Positions 22,494-34,092 of a stretch of DNA of 64,000 nucleotides are shown in pieces. This DNA comes from Bursaphelenchus xylophilus (taxonomy: Eukaryota; Nematoda; Chromadorea; Rhabditida; Aphelenchoididae): positions 3,348,001-3,412,000 of the forward strand of contig CAJFCV020000004.1 of the NCBI GenBank assembly GCA_904066235.2, written 5' to 3'. The translations under genes were made by a program, and so were the position numbers. The first letter of the stretch is position 1, and every line of letters starts with the position of its first letter. The notes below the pieces were generated by a model. It made no database searches and was not told the origin of the DNA. It saw only the letters and a list, made by a program, of their open reading frames with translations.

Positions 22494-24660
22494 TTAGCGC
22501 TGTTTGTGATGCTGAGACGTTGCGGGCGCGGTGGCATTGGCGAGTTGATGAAGTTGTCCGGCGACTCCGACGGCGCTTCCGACGTGTTGTGAGAGCACAT
22601 TTTCCCAGACCCATGTGACAGATTGATCGATGCCTCCGGCAATGTCACGGATGTTGCCAGAGTATCGGGAGTAGACCCAGGTGCCCAGGGCGACGATGAT
22701 CAAGGTGAGGAGGAGAGAGAAGATCGAGGCTAGACCGTCCAATCCGATGAGTTGAAGGATTTCTTGACAAAAGTAATTGAAGATCATGAATGAGACCAAA
22801 ACAGCTGGGGTTCGCATTGATTTGAACAAGTTCTTGGATTGATTCTGCTTGACGAAGGACTCGAAAGCTTCCTAAAGGCAAAAACATTACTATCCAACAC
22901 CAAGATACACTCTATTTATATTACTTTACAATTCACACCTTATTTTAGGCAATATTTTATCACTCAACCTACCGTAATATCCTGTTCCAGCCTTTCCAAA
23001 AACTGAAGAGCCAATTCGGTTCCTCCCATCTTTTTGGCATTCTTGAAGAACCTGATCGCTTCATTCCGACACCTCAAATGTTCGTCTTCCAATTCGGCGC
23101 TCGATATGTACGGTGAGTCTCCGCCACAAACTTCCTCCATTTTCTTTACATACAAAGCCTTGGCCGATGAGGTGGCGGCCAAATTGTTGGCTTCGGCTGT
23201 CGCTGAGAGGACGGTCTTTGGTTCGGGCATGTCTTCGCCCGAGAAAATCTCAATATAAGCTTTGAGGTAGACCATCAATTCTCTGCAGGTGACGGGCTGA
23301 CCATTGATGGACTTGGGGATCAAGGTTTTTGGGTCGAGGATGCGGGGAATGAATTGCCGAAGGTAGGACTTGAAGTCATTATGGATGGCCTGAATTAATA
23401 AAATCATTAAATTGGTCAGTAGCTCGTGAATACTATTAATAAAAACGCCGGGTAATTATGCATCAACCTAATCAAAGAATATTTTCATATCAAAATCATC
23501 AAAATATTAAAATTTTCCTTTCTAAAGCTTACATCAAGACCTCCCTTCCATCCTGGAGGGCTGTTTGCGACTTCCAGACCGGGATGTGGCATCAAGAAGC
23601 ATTTAATTTCCTCAAAAGACTCCTTGATGTGTTTCCGTATCTGTTGGAGTTCATTGTGTTGTCTGTCGTTGACCTGAAGTCTTGTTTCCAAGAGCCGGTG
23701 TCCTCCTTGGAATCCGTATTCCATGTCGTAGGGAGAAGGCCAATCACGCACCAAGAACACAAGAGACTGGAAAGGCTTGGACTGGTTTTCATTTTCCTCC
23801 ATGGCTAATCGACCATACTCTGTAAACAGCTGCAGATGCTGCAGATCATCCTCGTGGATATTGTTTTGTAGATTATAGATCTGAAATCAGTTCATCAGCG
23901 GTATTCCTAAACTTTAGACAATGGTTTATGCCAAGATTTACCTGAATAGACGAAATCATGGTTGATAAGGCAAAAACTGTTGCACAATCCTTAACAGTGC
24001 TCTGAGAATCAAAAGCACCTTGAGTATCCATCAATAATACCACCACATCTTCACCATCTTGGTTCTAAAACCAAGAATAATGTCACTCCATCTAATACAG
24101 TAAAAAAATTCAAATCAAAAAGCAATATAATCGACCCACCTTCAATAAAAATGGCTCAGACCACCAGAGGATACCATCAGTATCCCTTTCCGACCCTCCT
24201 CGCCATGAGAATCCGACCAAACTTGATTCGGTTTCCAACCAATCATTTTCCGGATTACCTCCTTCACTGAGGAACTTGAGATATCTCAAAAAGAAATTCA
24301 GGAGGAACGATTTGCCTTTTCTGAACTTCCCGGCGACACCGATCACACAAACCTGCAAAATAATTCATATTACACCAGAAGGGTACTATAATATTCGAGT
24401 TCACAAAAAGCCGTTCCAAGACAACGGCGAAATCAGGCATGTTAAACCTCATTTAACCTAAAATCCAATGAAAAAACAAAAACACTCACCTTTTTCTCCG
24501 CATACTTTGGATCAGCCAAGATTTTGTGAAGAAAGTTTTCGTTCAACAAGAAACTGTGGTCCTCCTCGACCGGCTGCAGAATCTTGACGGCAGCCGGCTC
24601 GGTGGGGAAAGGTTCATCGAGAAGGCGAACGTTATGTACTTGGCCGGCTTCCGCACTCAT
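22494..24660 (-). CDS. atln-1: Atlastin, ER-membrane fusion GTPase
   Basis: Six exons (24660-24490, 24352-24140, 24064-23942, 23880-23533, 23389-22973, 22871-22494), all phase 0, give 549 residues, close to human atlastin-1 (558). The G motifs are present: P-loop GKFRKGKS (65-72), Thr switch region, DTQG (141-144) and the atlastin RD motif FLVRDW (about 211-216). The middle helical domain follows. Two closely spaced membrane helices (about 445-460 and 470-490) form the hairpin anchor, then a short amphipathic tail ends at a TAA. Atlastins tether and fuse ER tubules after GTP-driven dimerisation. A second open frame over 22430-22648 with a basic Ser-rich end ([15 protein letters not shown]) could be an alternative C-terminus reached by a different splice. 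Confidence 0.92.
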
Positions 24661-25094
24661 GTTTGCAGTCTGAAAAGACGTCACAAAGGTTTTGGTTTCG
24701 ATCACAACTGACGCGAGAAAAAAGATTCTCTCCCGACTTGAAAAATATGAGATTAGAACTGAAAATTTGCAAGAAATGCGAAAGCAGGTGAGTAATTTTA
24801 TGACTCGTTAAATTTTCCAAAGAAAACAACGGATAAAATCACAGGATTTTATGATACACTAGCCCTCAGAATTCGAGTTGTTTTGAAAGACACATTATTC
24901 GAAAACTTCCGACTGTATGTTTATAAAAACATTCCGTATTCGAGCTAGACAAAAAAAAAAGAACCAAAGTGATTGATTAAAGTCATGATTTTAAAATTAT
25001 ATTACACTAGAGGTCCAAGTGTAACAAAAACATCAGAAATCAACGGTTAGCAACTTTTAAGTGGAAAGATAAAATCAAAACATTCTGTAATTTG

Positions 25095-26005
25095 GGCTGA
25101 CGCGTTTGCGAGCCGCAAGAATTTTGCGCCGCTCGTTTTTTTTGTTCGGAGGGATTTTGCGCCGCTCGAAAAAAGGTCCGCAGAATTTTGCGCCGCTCTA
25201 AAATCGCGAAAAAAAGACGCGAAACGCGCGAATAAAGCGAAAGACGTAACTGATAAATCAAATTTCGGTTTAGGTTGGCTAAAGTTTCTTAAATTTTTTA
25301 CGATTTCTTCTTTATGCCAAAACTGTTTCGAGATTGACAAACAATAACTGATATATCCATGATTAGTAACCGTCACATAGCCCTTACAAGCAATACCAAT
25401 TCTGAACGATGACTTCAGCAGGCATATCAAAGGAGTTAGGCTTAAAAGATCTTTTGGATGTTCAGATATATTAAAGTTTCTGCCCTGAAGACAGTGCGCC
25501 GGATTATGGGACTGGTGTCTGTTACACTCGTCAATGCTAAAGCTGTGAAACTGTCGGGGAAGTGGATCCTATTCGAAATGTTTGGCAACTGTTTACTAAC
25601 ATCTTTGTGTCGCCTGGCTTGACGCGTCGTCCCGGTATCTGGCAACAACAACAACAAAGGCGCCGTCCCGGCGCCTTTGTTTCGCGTCTTTTTCTTGGTA
25701 TTGTAAGGGCTATGTGACGGTTACTAATCATGGATATATCAGTTATTGTTTGTCAATCTCGAAACAGTTTTGGCATAAAGAAGAAATCGTAAAAAAGTTA
25801 AGAAACTTTAGCCAACCTAAACCGAAATTTGATTTATCTACGTCTTGATGTTACGTCTTTCGCTTTATTCGCGCGTTTCGCGTCTTTTTTTCGCGATTTT
25901 AGAGCGGCGTCAAATTCTGCGGACCTTTTTTCGAGCGGCGCAAAATCCCTCCGAACAAAAAAAACGAGCGGCGCAAAATTCTTGCGGCTCGCAAACGCGT
26001 CAGCC
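25095..26005. mobile_element. Foldback element with ~305-bp inverted arms
   Basis: Left arm 25095-25398 and right arm 25697-26005 are inverted copies with only small indels. The ends are GGCTGACGCGTTTGCGAGCC and mirror. The outer arm contains three spaced copies of AATTTTGCGCCGCTC. The 300-bp centre is not shared between arms and has no recognisable gene. The element lies between atlastin and tafazzin and is unrelated to MITE-A by sequence. Confidence 0.9.
25654..25680. repeat. Perfect 12-bp stem hairpin in the foldback centre
   Basis: ACAAAGGCGCCG and CGGCGCCTTTGT flank a TCC loop. The stem is GC-rich in an AT-rich context. It could act as an RNA or DNA hairpin, or be the remnant of a smaller nested palindrome. 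Confidence 0.75.
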
Positions 26006-26860
26006 GTAATTTGCAGTTCGGTTACAAAAACAAATCACCACGATTGAATTTTTTCACCAGTTATATTGTACTAGACAATTTCTACCGGAGAATTGCGAAA
26101 CGATCCCTAAAGTTGACTTCGAACAAAGATACTCTCTAACCGCTTCATTCTTTGTTCCCCCCAATTTTTTCAAGGTCTATAGTCCACAAATCACGCCATG
26201 GAATCAGTTTATTATATTATCCATGGCTGGTGTTTTCCAAGTGTCGCGTTTCAATAACCCGACCCCATTTCCACTCCAACAGCTGCAGGGCAAAAACCCG
26301 ATTAAAAATACTTCGGAACAACCCCTTGGACACACATTAAAATTGATTTCGTTCGAAAAAAGAAGCAATGTCTAGGGTAATATCTAAAATAATTTTCCTA
26401 CTGCCAGCAAAACTGAAAATCCATAAAGTAAGTACCGTATATCATTTTAAAATATTTTTAAGCAACCGGACAACTGTTGAAGGCTCCATTTATCACTAAT
26501 TCGCCCGATAACAAGGAGTACAAGAGGGTAGAGACGGGAAAAATTCGCAAAATTATGAAAATTGATAATGGACTGAAAAATTATTTAAAACGAGCCATGA
26601 TCACATGAAAAACATCGAGAGATGAGTAGACGGCGCGTGTCTCGTGAGAGTACTAGTCCGAAAACACATTTCTGCCATGAAATAAAAAAAGAAAAAGATT
26701 TTCGTATAAAATTGCCCTCCACATTTGCATAACCATTGGGCGCAAGTTGCGGAGTCTAAAACAATGGGAAAATCAGAAAAAAATTGAAAACCTCGCGAGA
26801 TCGGGATTGTGGACGTCAGAAAGCAATTCAGCACTATCGTTCGTACCCTTCTTATGTAGA

Positions 26861-27983
26861 ATGCCGGATAAAAAACTGCCCTTGGAAATCTTCAAATACG
26901 ACTGGCCTTTCCCCCAGAATCCCTCAACGTTTTATCGATGGAAGTCTCGGGCAGCAATGTGTTTGGCCTATTTTACGTCCAAGCTTATGTTTCCAGGTAT
27001 GGCTTCAGTTGGTTAGCATTTGATTTTTAGTGCTGAATAAGATCGATTATAAAAATCGCGAGGTCTTTATGGATGCTTTGTCGGATACGAGTAGGCCTCT
27101 GTTGACAGTATCTAATCATCGTTGTAACATTGATGATCCTCTTATGTGGAGTGAGTTTATAACTTTGAAGATGCGCAAGCGTCAATTTTCAATTATTTCT
27201 CACCGAGTCTGATGTAACCAGTAATCTCAATTTGAGCTGCCCTGAAGCCCTCCGAATTTTGGCAACACATTGACCGTTGGAGATACATCCTTACTGCCCA
27301 TAATATCTGCTTCACCAAACAATGGCACACTACGTAAGCTCTGATCTTCACCGTGCTCATTTTGATACAGAATCTTTTCTTTAGGACGATGTGTTCCTTG
27401 TGTCCGCGGCGCTGGAGTGTTCCAAGCGGGAGTTGACGAGTGTATAGATCAGATGAATAGTAATGGCTGGATTCACGTCTTTCCAGAGGGTCGGGTTACC
27501 GAAGTTCCGATTCGAATTAAATGGGGGATTGCGAGGATGATCTCGGAGGCAAAAACAGCTCCGGTCTTGCTGCCCATGTGGATTGAAGGAATGAGTGACG
27601 TATGGCCGAAACAGAAACCTTATTATCCAAGGTTTGGGAAGGTAATGACTTTTTTCTTTGTTTTTCTACTTTTAGGTTTTGGCCAATATTATGATAGACA
27701 TTGAGATTTTGAAAAATATATATAGAAAATAATGATCGATTGTGGCTGATGAACCGAAGGTCCTGAAAAAATTTTTTGTTCATTTTAGAAGGTAACAGTA
27801 ACAATTGGCGAGCCTATTGACACCACATTTCTTCGAGAAAAGCATAAAAACGATGACGAATTGACTCGACGAAAGGCGATTGCCGACTTTGTGCAAGAAA
27901 AGCTGTTCTCCCTTGGTGGCGTTACTCCACAGCCATCTGTAAAGTCTATTCCACCTCCTGACGAAGGAGAATCAGCGACATGA
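26861..27983 (+). CDS. acl-3: Tafazzin, cardiolipin transacylase
   Basis: Five exons (26861-26996, 27031-27150, 27237-27333, 27371-27641, 27789-27983) give 272 residues (human isoforms 262-292). The acyltransferase HX4D motif is N-HRCNIDD (H75, D80). The second motif is FPEGR (155-159), preceded by IFSLGRCVPCVRGAGVFQ, which corresponds to human HFFSLGKCVPVCRGAEFFQ. RYPRFGKKVTVTIGEP follows as in the family. The enzyme remodels cardiolipin acyl chains at mitochondrial membranes. Intron 1 is only 34 nt and intron 3 only 37 nt. The intron 2 acceptor (TTTGAG) is weak but restores the frame into a family-matching ICFTKQWHT block. Its 3' end converges on the Ly-6-like gene, with 81 bp between stop codons. 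Confidence 0.92.
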
Positions 27984-28064
27984 AAGAATTATTAGTTGTT
28001 TTAGGACTTGTTGTACATCTTGTTACTCGTTTTGTGCATGTTTTTCAACCTGATTTTGCATGAT

Positions 28065-29131
28065 TTATTTTTGCAAAATGACGAAAAATAAAAGAAGTAA
28101 AAAAGGGAAATTGAGTTGATATGTGGAATTGGCAGTCATTTCCGATGCATGATAAACGGAGGCATCCGTGGAGATATTGAAAAGATCGTGGAGTTCGTTG
28201 AGGTCCAGCCGGTTGCAATAATCACTCTCGCAGCAGCAGAATTGCGTGTGGAGGAGCCTAAAAGCATGTTCTACTGTTATCTTGGGGAATTCAACAAAAA
28301 AATTGTATTAATTTTGGTCATGAAGCACATTTCATGTCTAATATAATATATTTTTATATTTAATTTTAAGTTCCCTTGCCGATTCCAGCCGTCTTTGATA
28401 TGATGTTCGAGCTTTTTTCGGAAGGTTCTCCTCACAACCTTGTCCAGCTCGTTTACTGTCACGCAATCCGGCCCAATTCCTCTCATCAAACATTGCTGAC
28501 GGTACACACAGAATCTGTCGACATACCATTCACTGATGTGAGGAGAGTCTTCATGTTTGGAGAGGGCATAGAATTCGGAGAAACAGACCTGCAATCGGTA
28601 GAAAATTAAAATTATAGTGACGGACCCGATCCAGCGGCAAAAAACGTACCATTTTGCATCCGGGAAGCATCAAAAATGTGGCAAAATGCTTCCCTTTCCA
28701 TGTGAAAAAACTGCGTTTTGAAGGGCCCATCACAAAAAGAGCGGGCGCGCTTTTGAAATCGGAGTTTTTTCACTTGGAGAGTGAAGCATTTTGCCACATT
28801 TTTGATACTTCCCGGATGCTAAATGGTACGTTTTTTGCCACTGGATCAGGTCCCCTACTGTAACTAATTTTTCAAATTTTGATGACTCAAAACACTGTTG
28901 CCAAAGTGAAAACTTTTTTTGAGGCACTTTAGAAAACTTTCTGTCCATCGTTATCCTCACCTGGTCCTCTCCACAACTGGCAGTTTGAGTCGGGTCGCCT
29001 CTCATAAACGAGTCATAGCATTGGATGGCATGACAAACATGCTGAGGAAAAGAAAATGAGATCAAGAAGAGAAGGCTTCGAAGTGAGTTTTTTACATGCC
29101 TTGAGGTCGAAACAAGGGCAGTGCCTGTCAT
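28065..29131 (-). CDS. Ly-6/three-finger-like GPI-anchored protein
   Basis: Three exons (29131-28961, 28588-28380, 28257-28065) give 190 residues. A hydrophobic N-terminal segment (LRSLLFLISFSFPQHVCHA) reads as a signal peptide, then IQCYDSF begins the mature domain. Cysteines continue through GEDQVCFSEF and DRFCVYRQQCLMRG to CCCESDYCN, matching the CCxxDxCN signature that closes Ly-6/uPAR/three-finger domains. The chain ends with NXT/NXS sequons, a spacer and a hydrophobic tail (LNFPFLLLLFFVILQK) typical of GPI-anchor signals. Intron 2 needs a GC donor (CG|GCAAGG at 28379) to keep frame. Such proteins sit on the outer plasma membrane and modulate receptors or adhesion; the partner is unknown. 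The ATG could be replaced by an upstream exon at the acceptor near 29042. Confidence 0.7.
28613..28862. mobile_element. MITE-A copy in Ly-6-like gene intron 1
   Basis: TATAGTGACGGACCCGATCC on the left mirrors GGATCAGGTCCCCTACTG-TA. The copy starts about 25 bp from the exon 2 acceptor and fills most of the intron. Confidence 0.87.
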
Positions 29132-29329
29132 ACAGGCAGAAACAAGGGAGGAATCAACCTGATCAAGTGATTTTTCCCACTGAAAATTATTCGCGAAAGA
29201 TAAGATATGGTATTTTACATTTATAATACGAAAGCGCAGTTATCCCGTAAGCTTTCAAATTTAAAGGAAAAGAGTTGTCATGACCCTTTTGATGACTTTT
29301 TAAAGTTTTAAAAATACAAAAGGAAATAA

Positions 29330-29580
29330 TATAGTGAGAGACCTGATCCAGTGGAAAAAAGTGCCATTTTGCATCCGGGAAGTAGCAAAAATGTGGCAAA
29401 ATGCTTCCTTCTCCAAGTGAAAAAACTCCGATTTCAAAAGCGCGCCCGTTCTTTTTGTGAGGGAGCCCTTCAAAACGAAGTTTTTTTCACTTGGAGAAGG
29501 ATGCATTTTGCCACATTTTTGATGCTTCCCGGATGCAAAATGGTACGTTTTTTTGCCGCTGGATCGGGTCCGTCACCGTA
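29330..29580. mobile_element. MITE-A copy upstream of the Ly-6-like gene
   Basis: Left end TATAGTGAGAGACCTGATCC, right end GGGTCCGTCACCG-TA, with full-length arms and the GCGCGCCCG centre. It lies about 200 bp upstream of the ATG, so it could overlap the promoter. Confidence 0.87.
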
Positions 29581-32051
29581 GTTCAAAAAAAAACTAATAA
29601 TAAAGTAAACTTGGTTTGATGACATCAATGCCGGTTATATATCTCGCAGTCTTTCTAATTACATATAATATTAACTTTACTGTTTCGCAAAAACAACTCG
29701 CTAAACTGCTGTTTGCACTGTCGAAATGACATGTTCAAAAAATGTTCCGTTTTGGTCCTATTCAAAGGACACTTTTTATGCAGCGAGCAGACAGAAATTC
29801 ATGAAGGAAGCAATCAAAGCACGAAGTACAAAAAAAAGATCCAAAAGAATTAAGCAATTATTCCCAGATTGTGCAAATTGTCACGGAAATGTAGATCGTA
29901 TATCAATCCCTGAAAGTTCACAACGCATTTGACATATTTTGCAATTTGCCAAGTTATCGAAACCCCTTCCAAATCCCTCCTTGATCACTCTTTTTTTCCT
30001 ACGTACGTGTTTGTTTATCCTTGCATGTCTAAACAAGACATAAAAAATGGGATAAACGGCTTTATGAATAAATAATAAAAGGGCTGTTTGACTTCCATTT
30101 TTTCCCAAAAAAGGTGCCAAAAAACAAGCCTTTCTTTGGAAATTCATCGAAACCAACTTTGCCAAACACTATGGGGATTAGAAAGAACTAAACGCTTATA
30201 GAAGAACTATTAAGCCCTTCAGCTCGAAAATAAATTGTTTTTACTCGGAGAAAGCGTTTTGTAAAAGTGTAAAATTGTGAAATAAGTGTGACCTCTGGCA
30301 CAGCAAGCACAATAAGAGTAAGCTCAAATATTCGCAGAACCTACAACAATGTAATTTTTACAATCTAAAAATTCTATTGTAGTAGATGCATGGCCAAAGA
30401 AACCGTCGAAAAATGAGGTCAGACGGCGGAATTTTCCCGCACAAGCGTGTCCCACAAAAAAGTACAGCATCACACATCATTCTACAATATTTTTAGGCCA
30501 TTACATGGTCGGCTATTTTCGTAATTGCATAATCTTACACATGATGACTAATGGCAAAAAACACCGAACGGCTGTCTAATATACTATTTGTAACAGCACC
30601 GGAAATGTGCATGACAACTCAAAATGTTATAAAAAGCAAAATAAATGGCAACTTTTATAGTCCAAACATCAAAAATGTACTATAAAAGGTGTAATATACG
30701 TGTTCTGTAATTCTCATCCCCAATCATCTTCCCGATTTCTTGCAAGCCTCTTTCAGTCGAGTTTAGCGATAACGCCGCATACAAAGGCGGATGTAAACAT
30801 TTGCCAGACGAAAACAAAATTTTGGCCAAGTAAAGATAATATTCGATATCTCCAAATGGGAAATGGGCCTGGCTTATGTACCGGAAATCTGGGAGAACTC
30901 GAAAAAAATAAAATATTGACCTTTGGAACGCTATAAAAACTATGTGCCAAGCAAAGTGCAAGGTGATGATTTGAAAGTGAAAATATTCGCCAATTTTGGC
31001 ATTGTGTTGCAATGATTAAAACAGATGTAAAAGTAGAAAAAATGAGAAAAGACTGCGTAGTATTCTTTAAAAACCATAGTACAATAATTAATCAGGCTAT
31101 TAATTATTGTAATCACATAAATTTATATTATCCATAAGGTTATATGTGTTAGAAGCAGCTTACAGTCAAATTTGGCATTTCAAATCCTCTAATTAATCCT
31201 AAAATAAAGTGAGCAAACACTAAAACATTAAAATTATGTATGTAATCACGTATTTGGCAACTACAAATACCCAGAATTTCAGCATTAGATCTTCTAGTCC
31301 TCAGAAAATCGCCGAATAAATGAGTACTCTTCGATACCCTTAATCCCCATGTATTATCCATGCCACAAAATTAAGGGATTAGGAAGGCAGCAAAAAATAT
31401 TTACGTAATTACTCGTTTGCCATGCTCTTCCGTGTGATGCAACTCTAGAAAACACATTTAAAATTAACCTTAATACAATATAAGACAACATTTTGAATGT
31501 TGAGAAGAATATCAGAGAGCTAAAGAAGAAAAATAGCTCAAAATAAGAGTTGTCAACTTCAACTTTTATCTTTTTCCACTTACTCAACACCATTAGTGAA
31601 TAATGGCCAAAGTTTTAAATAACCCCATAAACAAGGGTAATTTGAATCCGCGGCGGAAAAAGTTAACAAACTCCTCCCCAACGTGCCAGAATTTTTACGA
31701 AAAACAGTCGGGCGACACACGTAACAACGGGCCGCTAGATGCAAAATGAAACTTTGTATCTAATATATCCGGTTTTTGTTTCCGTCGCCCGGGGAAACAT
31801 CTCATGCGGAAAGGGCCTCACAAATTATACGGCCAAGGTGCAATTGTATATTAAACACATCCTTTCCGACGCGAAAGTCATCGCCATTACATTTTTGTAT
31901 GCAAATCTGACGTCCTATTTTGGGCGGATTGTTGAGTCCCACCACGAAAACGCTTGTCCGCAAAAGCGCGATTTAAAATTCTTGGCATTCCGTTTTATGT
32001 CGGAATTTCTCGAGTTTTTCTCGAGAATTTTGTCGGTCTCGAATGCCGGCA
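29581..32051. other. Intergenic region, one weak small frame
   Basis: No recognisable gene. The only tidy frame is 29726-29932 (+), 68 residues, basic, with CANCHGN near the end and no start context to support it. AT content is high and no known repeat was seen. The part next to 32052 is the likely promoter of the coiled-coil gene. Confidence 0.4.
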
Positions 32052-33762
32052 ATGTCGTCGTTTATAGATTATCAATCGACTGGCACTAACACACCTTTGA
32101 CATGTGTTTTGGACAAGTAAGTAAAAGCTTTGTATTGTAGAATTAAATTTTTAGAATTTCAAAGATTTTGGAGCGTAGACTGATTGAGACTCGAAATAAA
32201 GTTGACAAACTGAATGATGTTTATGTAGCTGAGCGTTCCAATCGATTTGTGCAAGAAGATGTTCATGATCTTGAAGTAACTTTTAATGTTTTGTTGGTCT
32301 TTAGGTTTAATTTGTTGGGAATGCTCGACTTATCTTGAAATTTTGGGTATCAAAATTCCCCTATGGACTTGGCTTTCTCGTGTTTTACTGTGTTTATTAC
32401 AGGGATCAGGTCATGACTACTTATTCAACAAAGTTTTGGAAAGTCGACAGTTGGCCTTGGAACGACGGAATTCCGATTTAGAACGACGGCTAATTGTGAA
32501 TGAAACTGTTAACAAACACTTTGAAGACGTTATTCATGAAGTAAGCTTTCTGTCCATTGTCTTAATTTAGATTACTTTAGTTTGAACGAGATCTTCTGAA
32601 GATCCTCGCTGATGCCAAGTCCACGGAGGTTGAACGAGTGGCCTATTGCCTGAAGTTCAAGAGTGAAAACTCTGAATTGAAGCGAAAAATCGACGAGGAG
32701 GAGAGGTATTCGTTAGGTTTGGTACAAGAAAAAGAGAAGATTGAAGGAACAGCTATTGAACTTCAAGAGGTAAGTTGAAACTGCTGATTAAGTTATTCCT
32801 CGACATTTAGAAAGTGAATTCTCTCAATGACAAGATTAAAGAGATGGATGAAAAGTTGACCGCAGTGGAAATTGAGAACAAAAGTGAGTAATGATTATTT
32901 TTTCAAAAACTTTTTCTTATCTTTAGAGCTCACTATGGACTCAGCTAGTATGATAAACCGTCTAAAATCAGATGCCGATGAGTTCAAGAAGCTCCAGGAC
33001 ACGCTTGAAGAAACCAAGGACAATAACCAAGCCTTGCTAGAGAAGATCAAAGCGCTTGAGAACCATTTGGAAGTCGAAAAGCGTCGAGTCAAAGCGATTT
33101 CCGCTGAATATGAAGATCGAATTGACAAGGAGAAGGAGCTTCTAAAAGAAGAATTATCGATAAAACATGAGAATCTCCTACTTGAGCAAAGGAACGGGCA
33201 TAATCTACTTGCTCAACGGATGAAAGAAAGCTTCGAAAAACAGATGAAGCTGGCCGCGGAATATAATGATGAATGTGTGGCCAAATTAAAGAAATATCAG
33301 CAGAGGTATTCAGACTTGGAGAAGAACTTTGAGAAGAGGGTACTACAGGAGGTGACCAAGAAATGCCAAGAGTTGGAAAAGAGGTATATGAAGATCGCGT
33401 CGGTCCCAATTACTGTTGGAAAAGGTAGTGATTTTGGTATATGATTGGTAGTTTTTATAGGGAATTTAGAGTTTACATTATATTATCCATGATAATATTA
33501 GGTAATTTGGAGATTTTCTTGAGCTCTCTTACCCTGACTCCTTTCAGTAACCCCAGAAAAAGAAGTCGATACTGATATCGAGAACATCCCCAGAAGGCTC
33601 CTCCGTGAATGGCAACAGAGCGACGCGGACTCCAGGTCCTCAGTTTCGTCGCTTGGGTCAAGGTCAAATTATGTAAGCTTTGCTTTTTTCTGTTATGTTG
33701 TATACAATATAATTTTTTTCTTCATAATCAATCGCTGATTTCAGTCCCGAGACAAACGATGA
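32052..33762 (+). CDS. Coiled-coil protein, function unknown
   Basis: Eight exons (32052-32116, 32155-32275, 32403-32540, 32581-32769, 32811-32883, 32927-33424, 33548-33672, 33745-33762) join with consistent phases to 408 residues. After a short polar N-terminus (MSSFIDYQSTGTNTPL), residues about 25-355 are almost continuous heptads rich in Glu, Lys and Leu (SKILERRLIETRNKVDKL, SRQLALERRNSDLERR, EVEKRRVKAISAEYEDRIDK). The tail is Ser/Arg-rich and ends SRDKR. This is the pattern of centrosomal, cytoskeletal or golgin-type structural proteins, but no family motif was recognised. Four introns are only 38-43 nt. The ATG at 32052 is chosen because its frame enters exon 2 in phase and adds a conventional N-terminus. 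Confidence 0.75.
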
Positions 33763-34092
33763 AGACAATTTTTACTAATATCATTGTTGTTTGTACAGTA
33801 ACGTTTTAACTATAATACCTCGTTTAATCGGATGTAAACCGAGTTATATTGGAAATGAAATAAACGAATTTTGAAATTTTTAAAGTTATTCCCTTGGTTG
33901 AGACCTAATTAGTATTGGTAATGTCTTATATTTTGATCATGAATTGGATTTTTGCCTGGACACGCGTGAGCTTTGGAAAACAAGGACGTTTTTAATTCTA
34001 GTGCGCAATAAAACCCAGAAAAGTCGTTGGTATTTTACGGATGGTAATTGTCTTTAAAATTACGTTGTTTTCAGTTTCAAGTGTTGAGTATA

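Noticed and set aside
31739..32089. 116-codon plus-strand frame before the coiled-coil gene
   Set aside because: It has no splice join to exon 2 in phase, while the overlapping ATG at 32052 does. It shares an 18-bp word (GAGTCCCACCACGAAAAC) with 63775, which may be chance.
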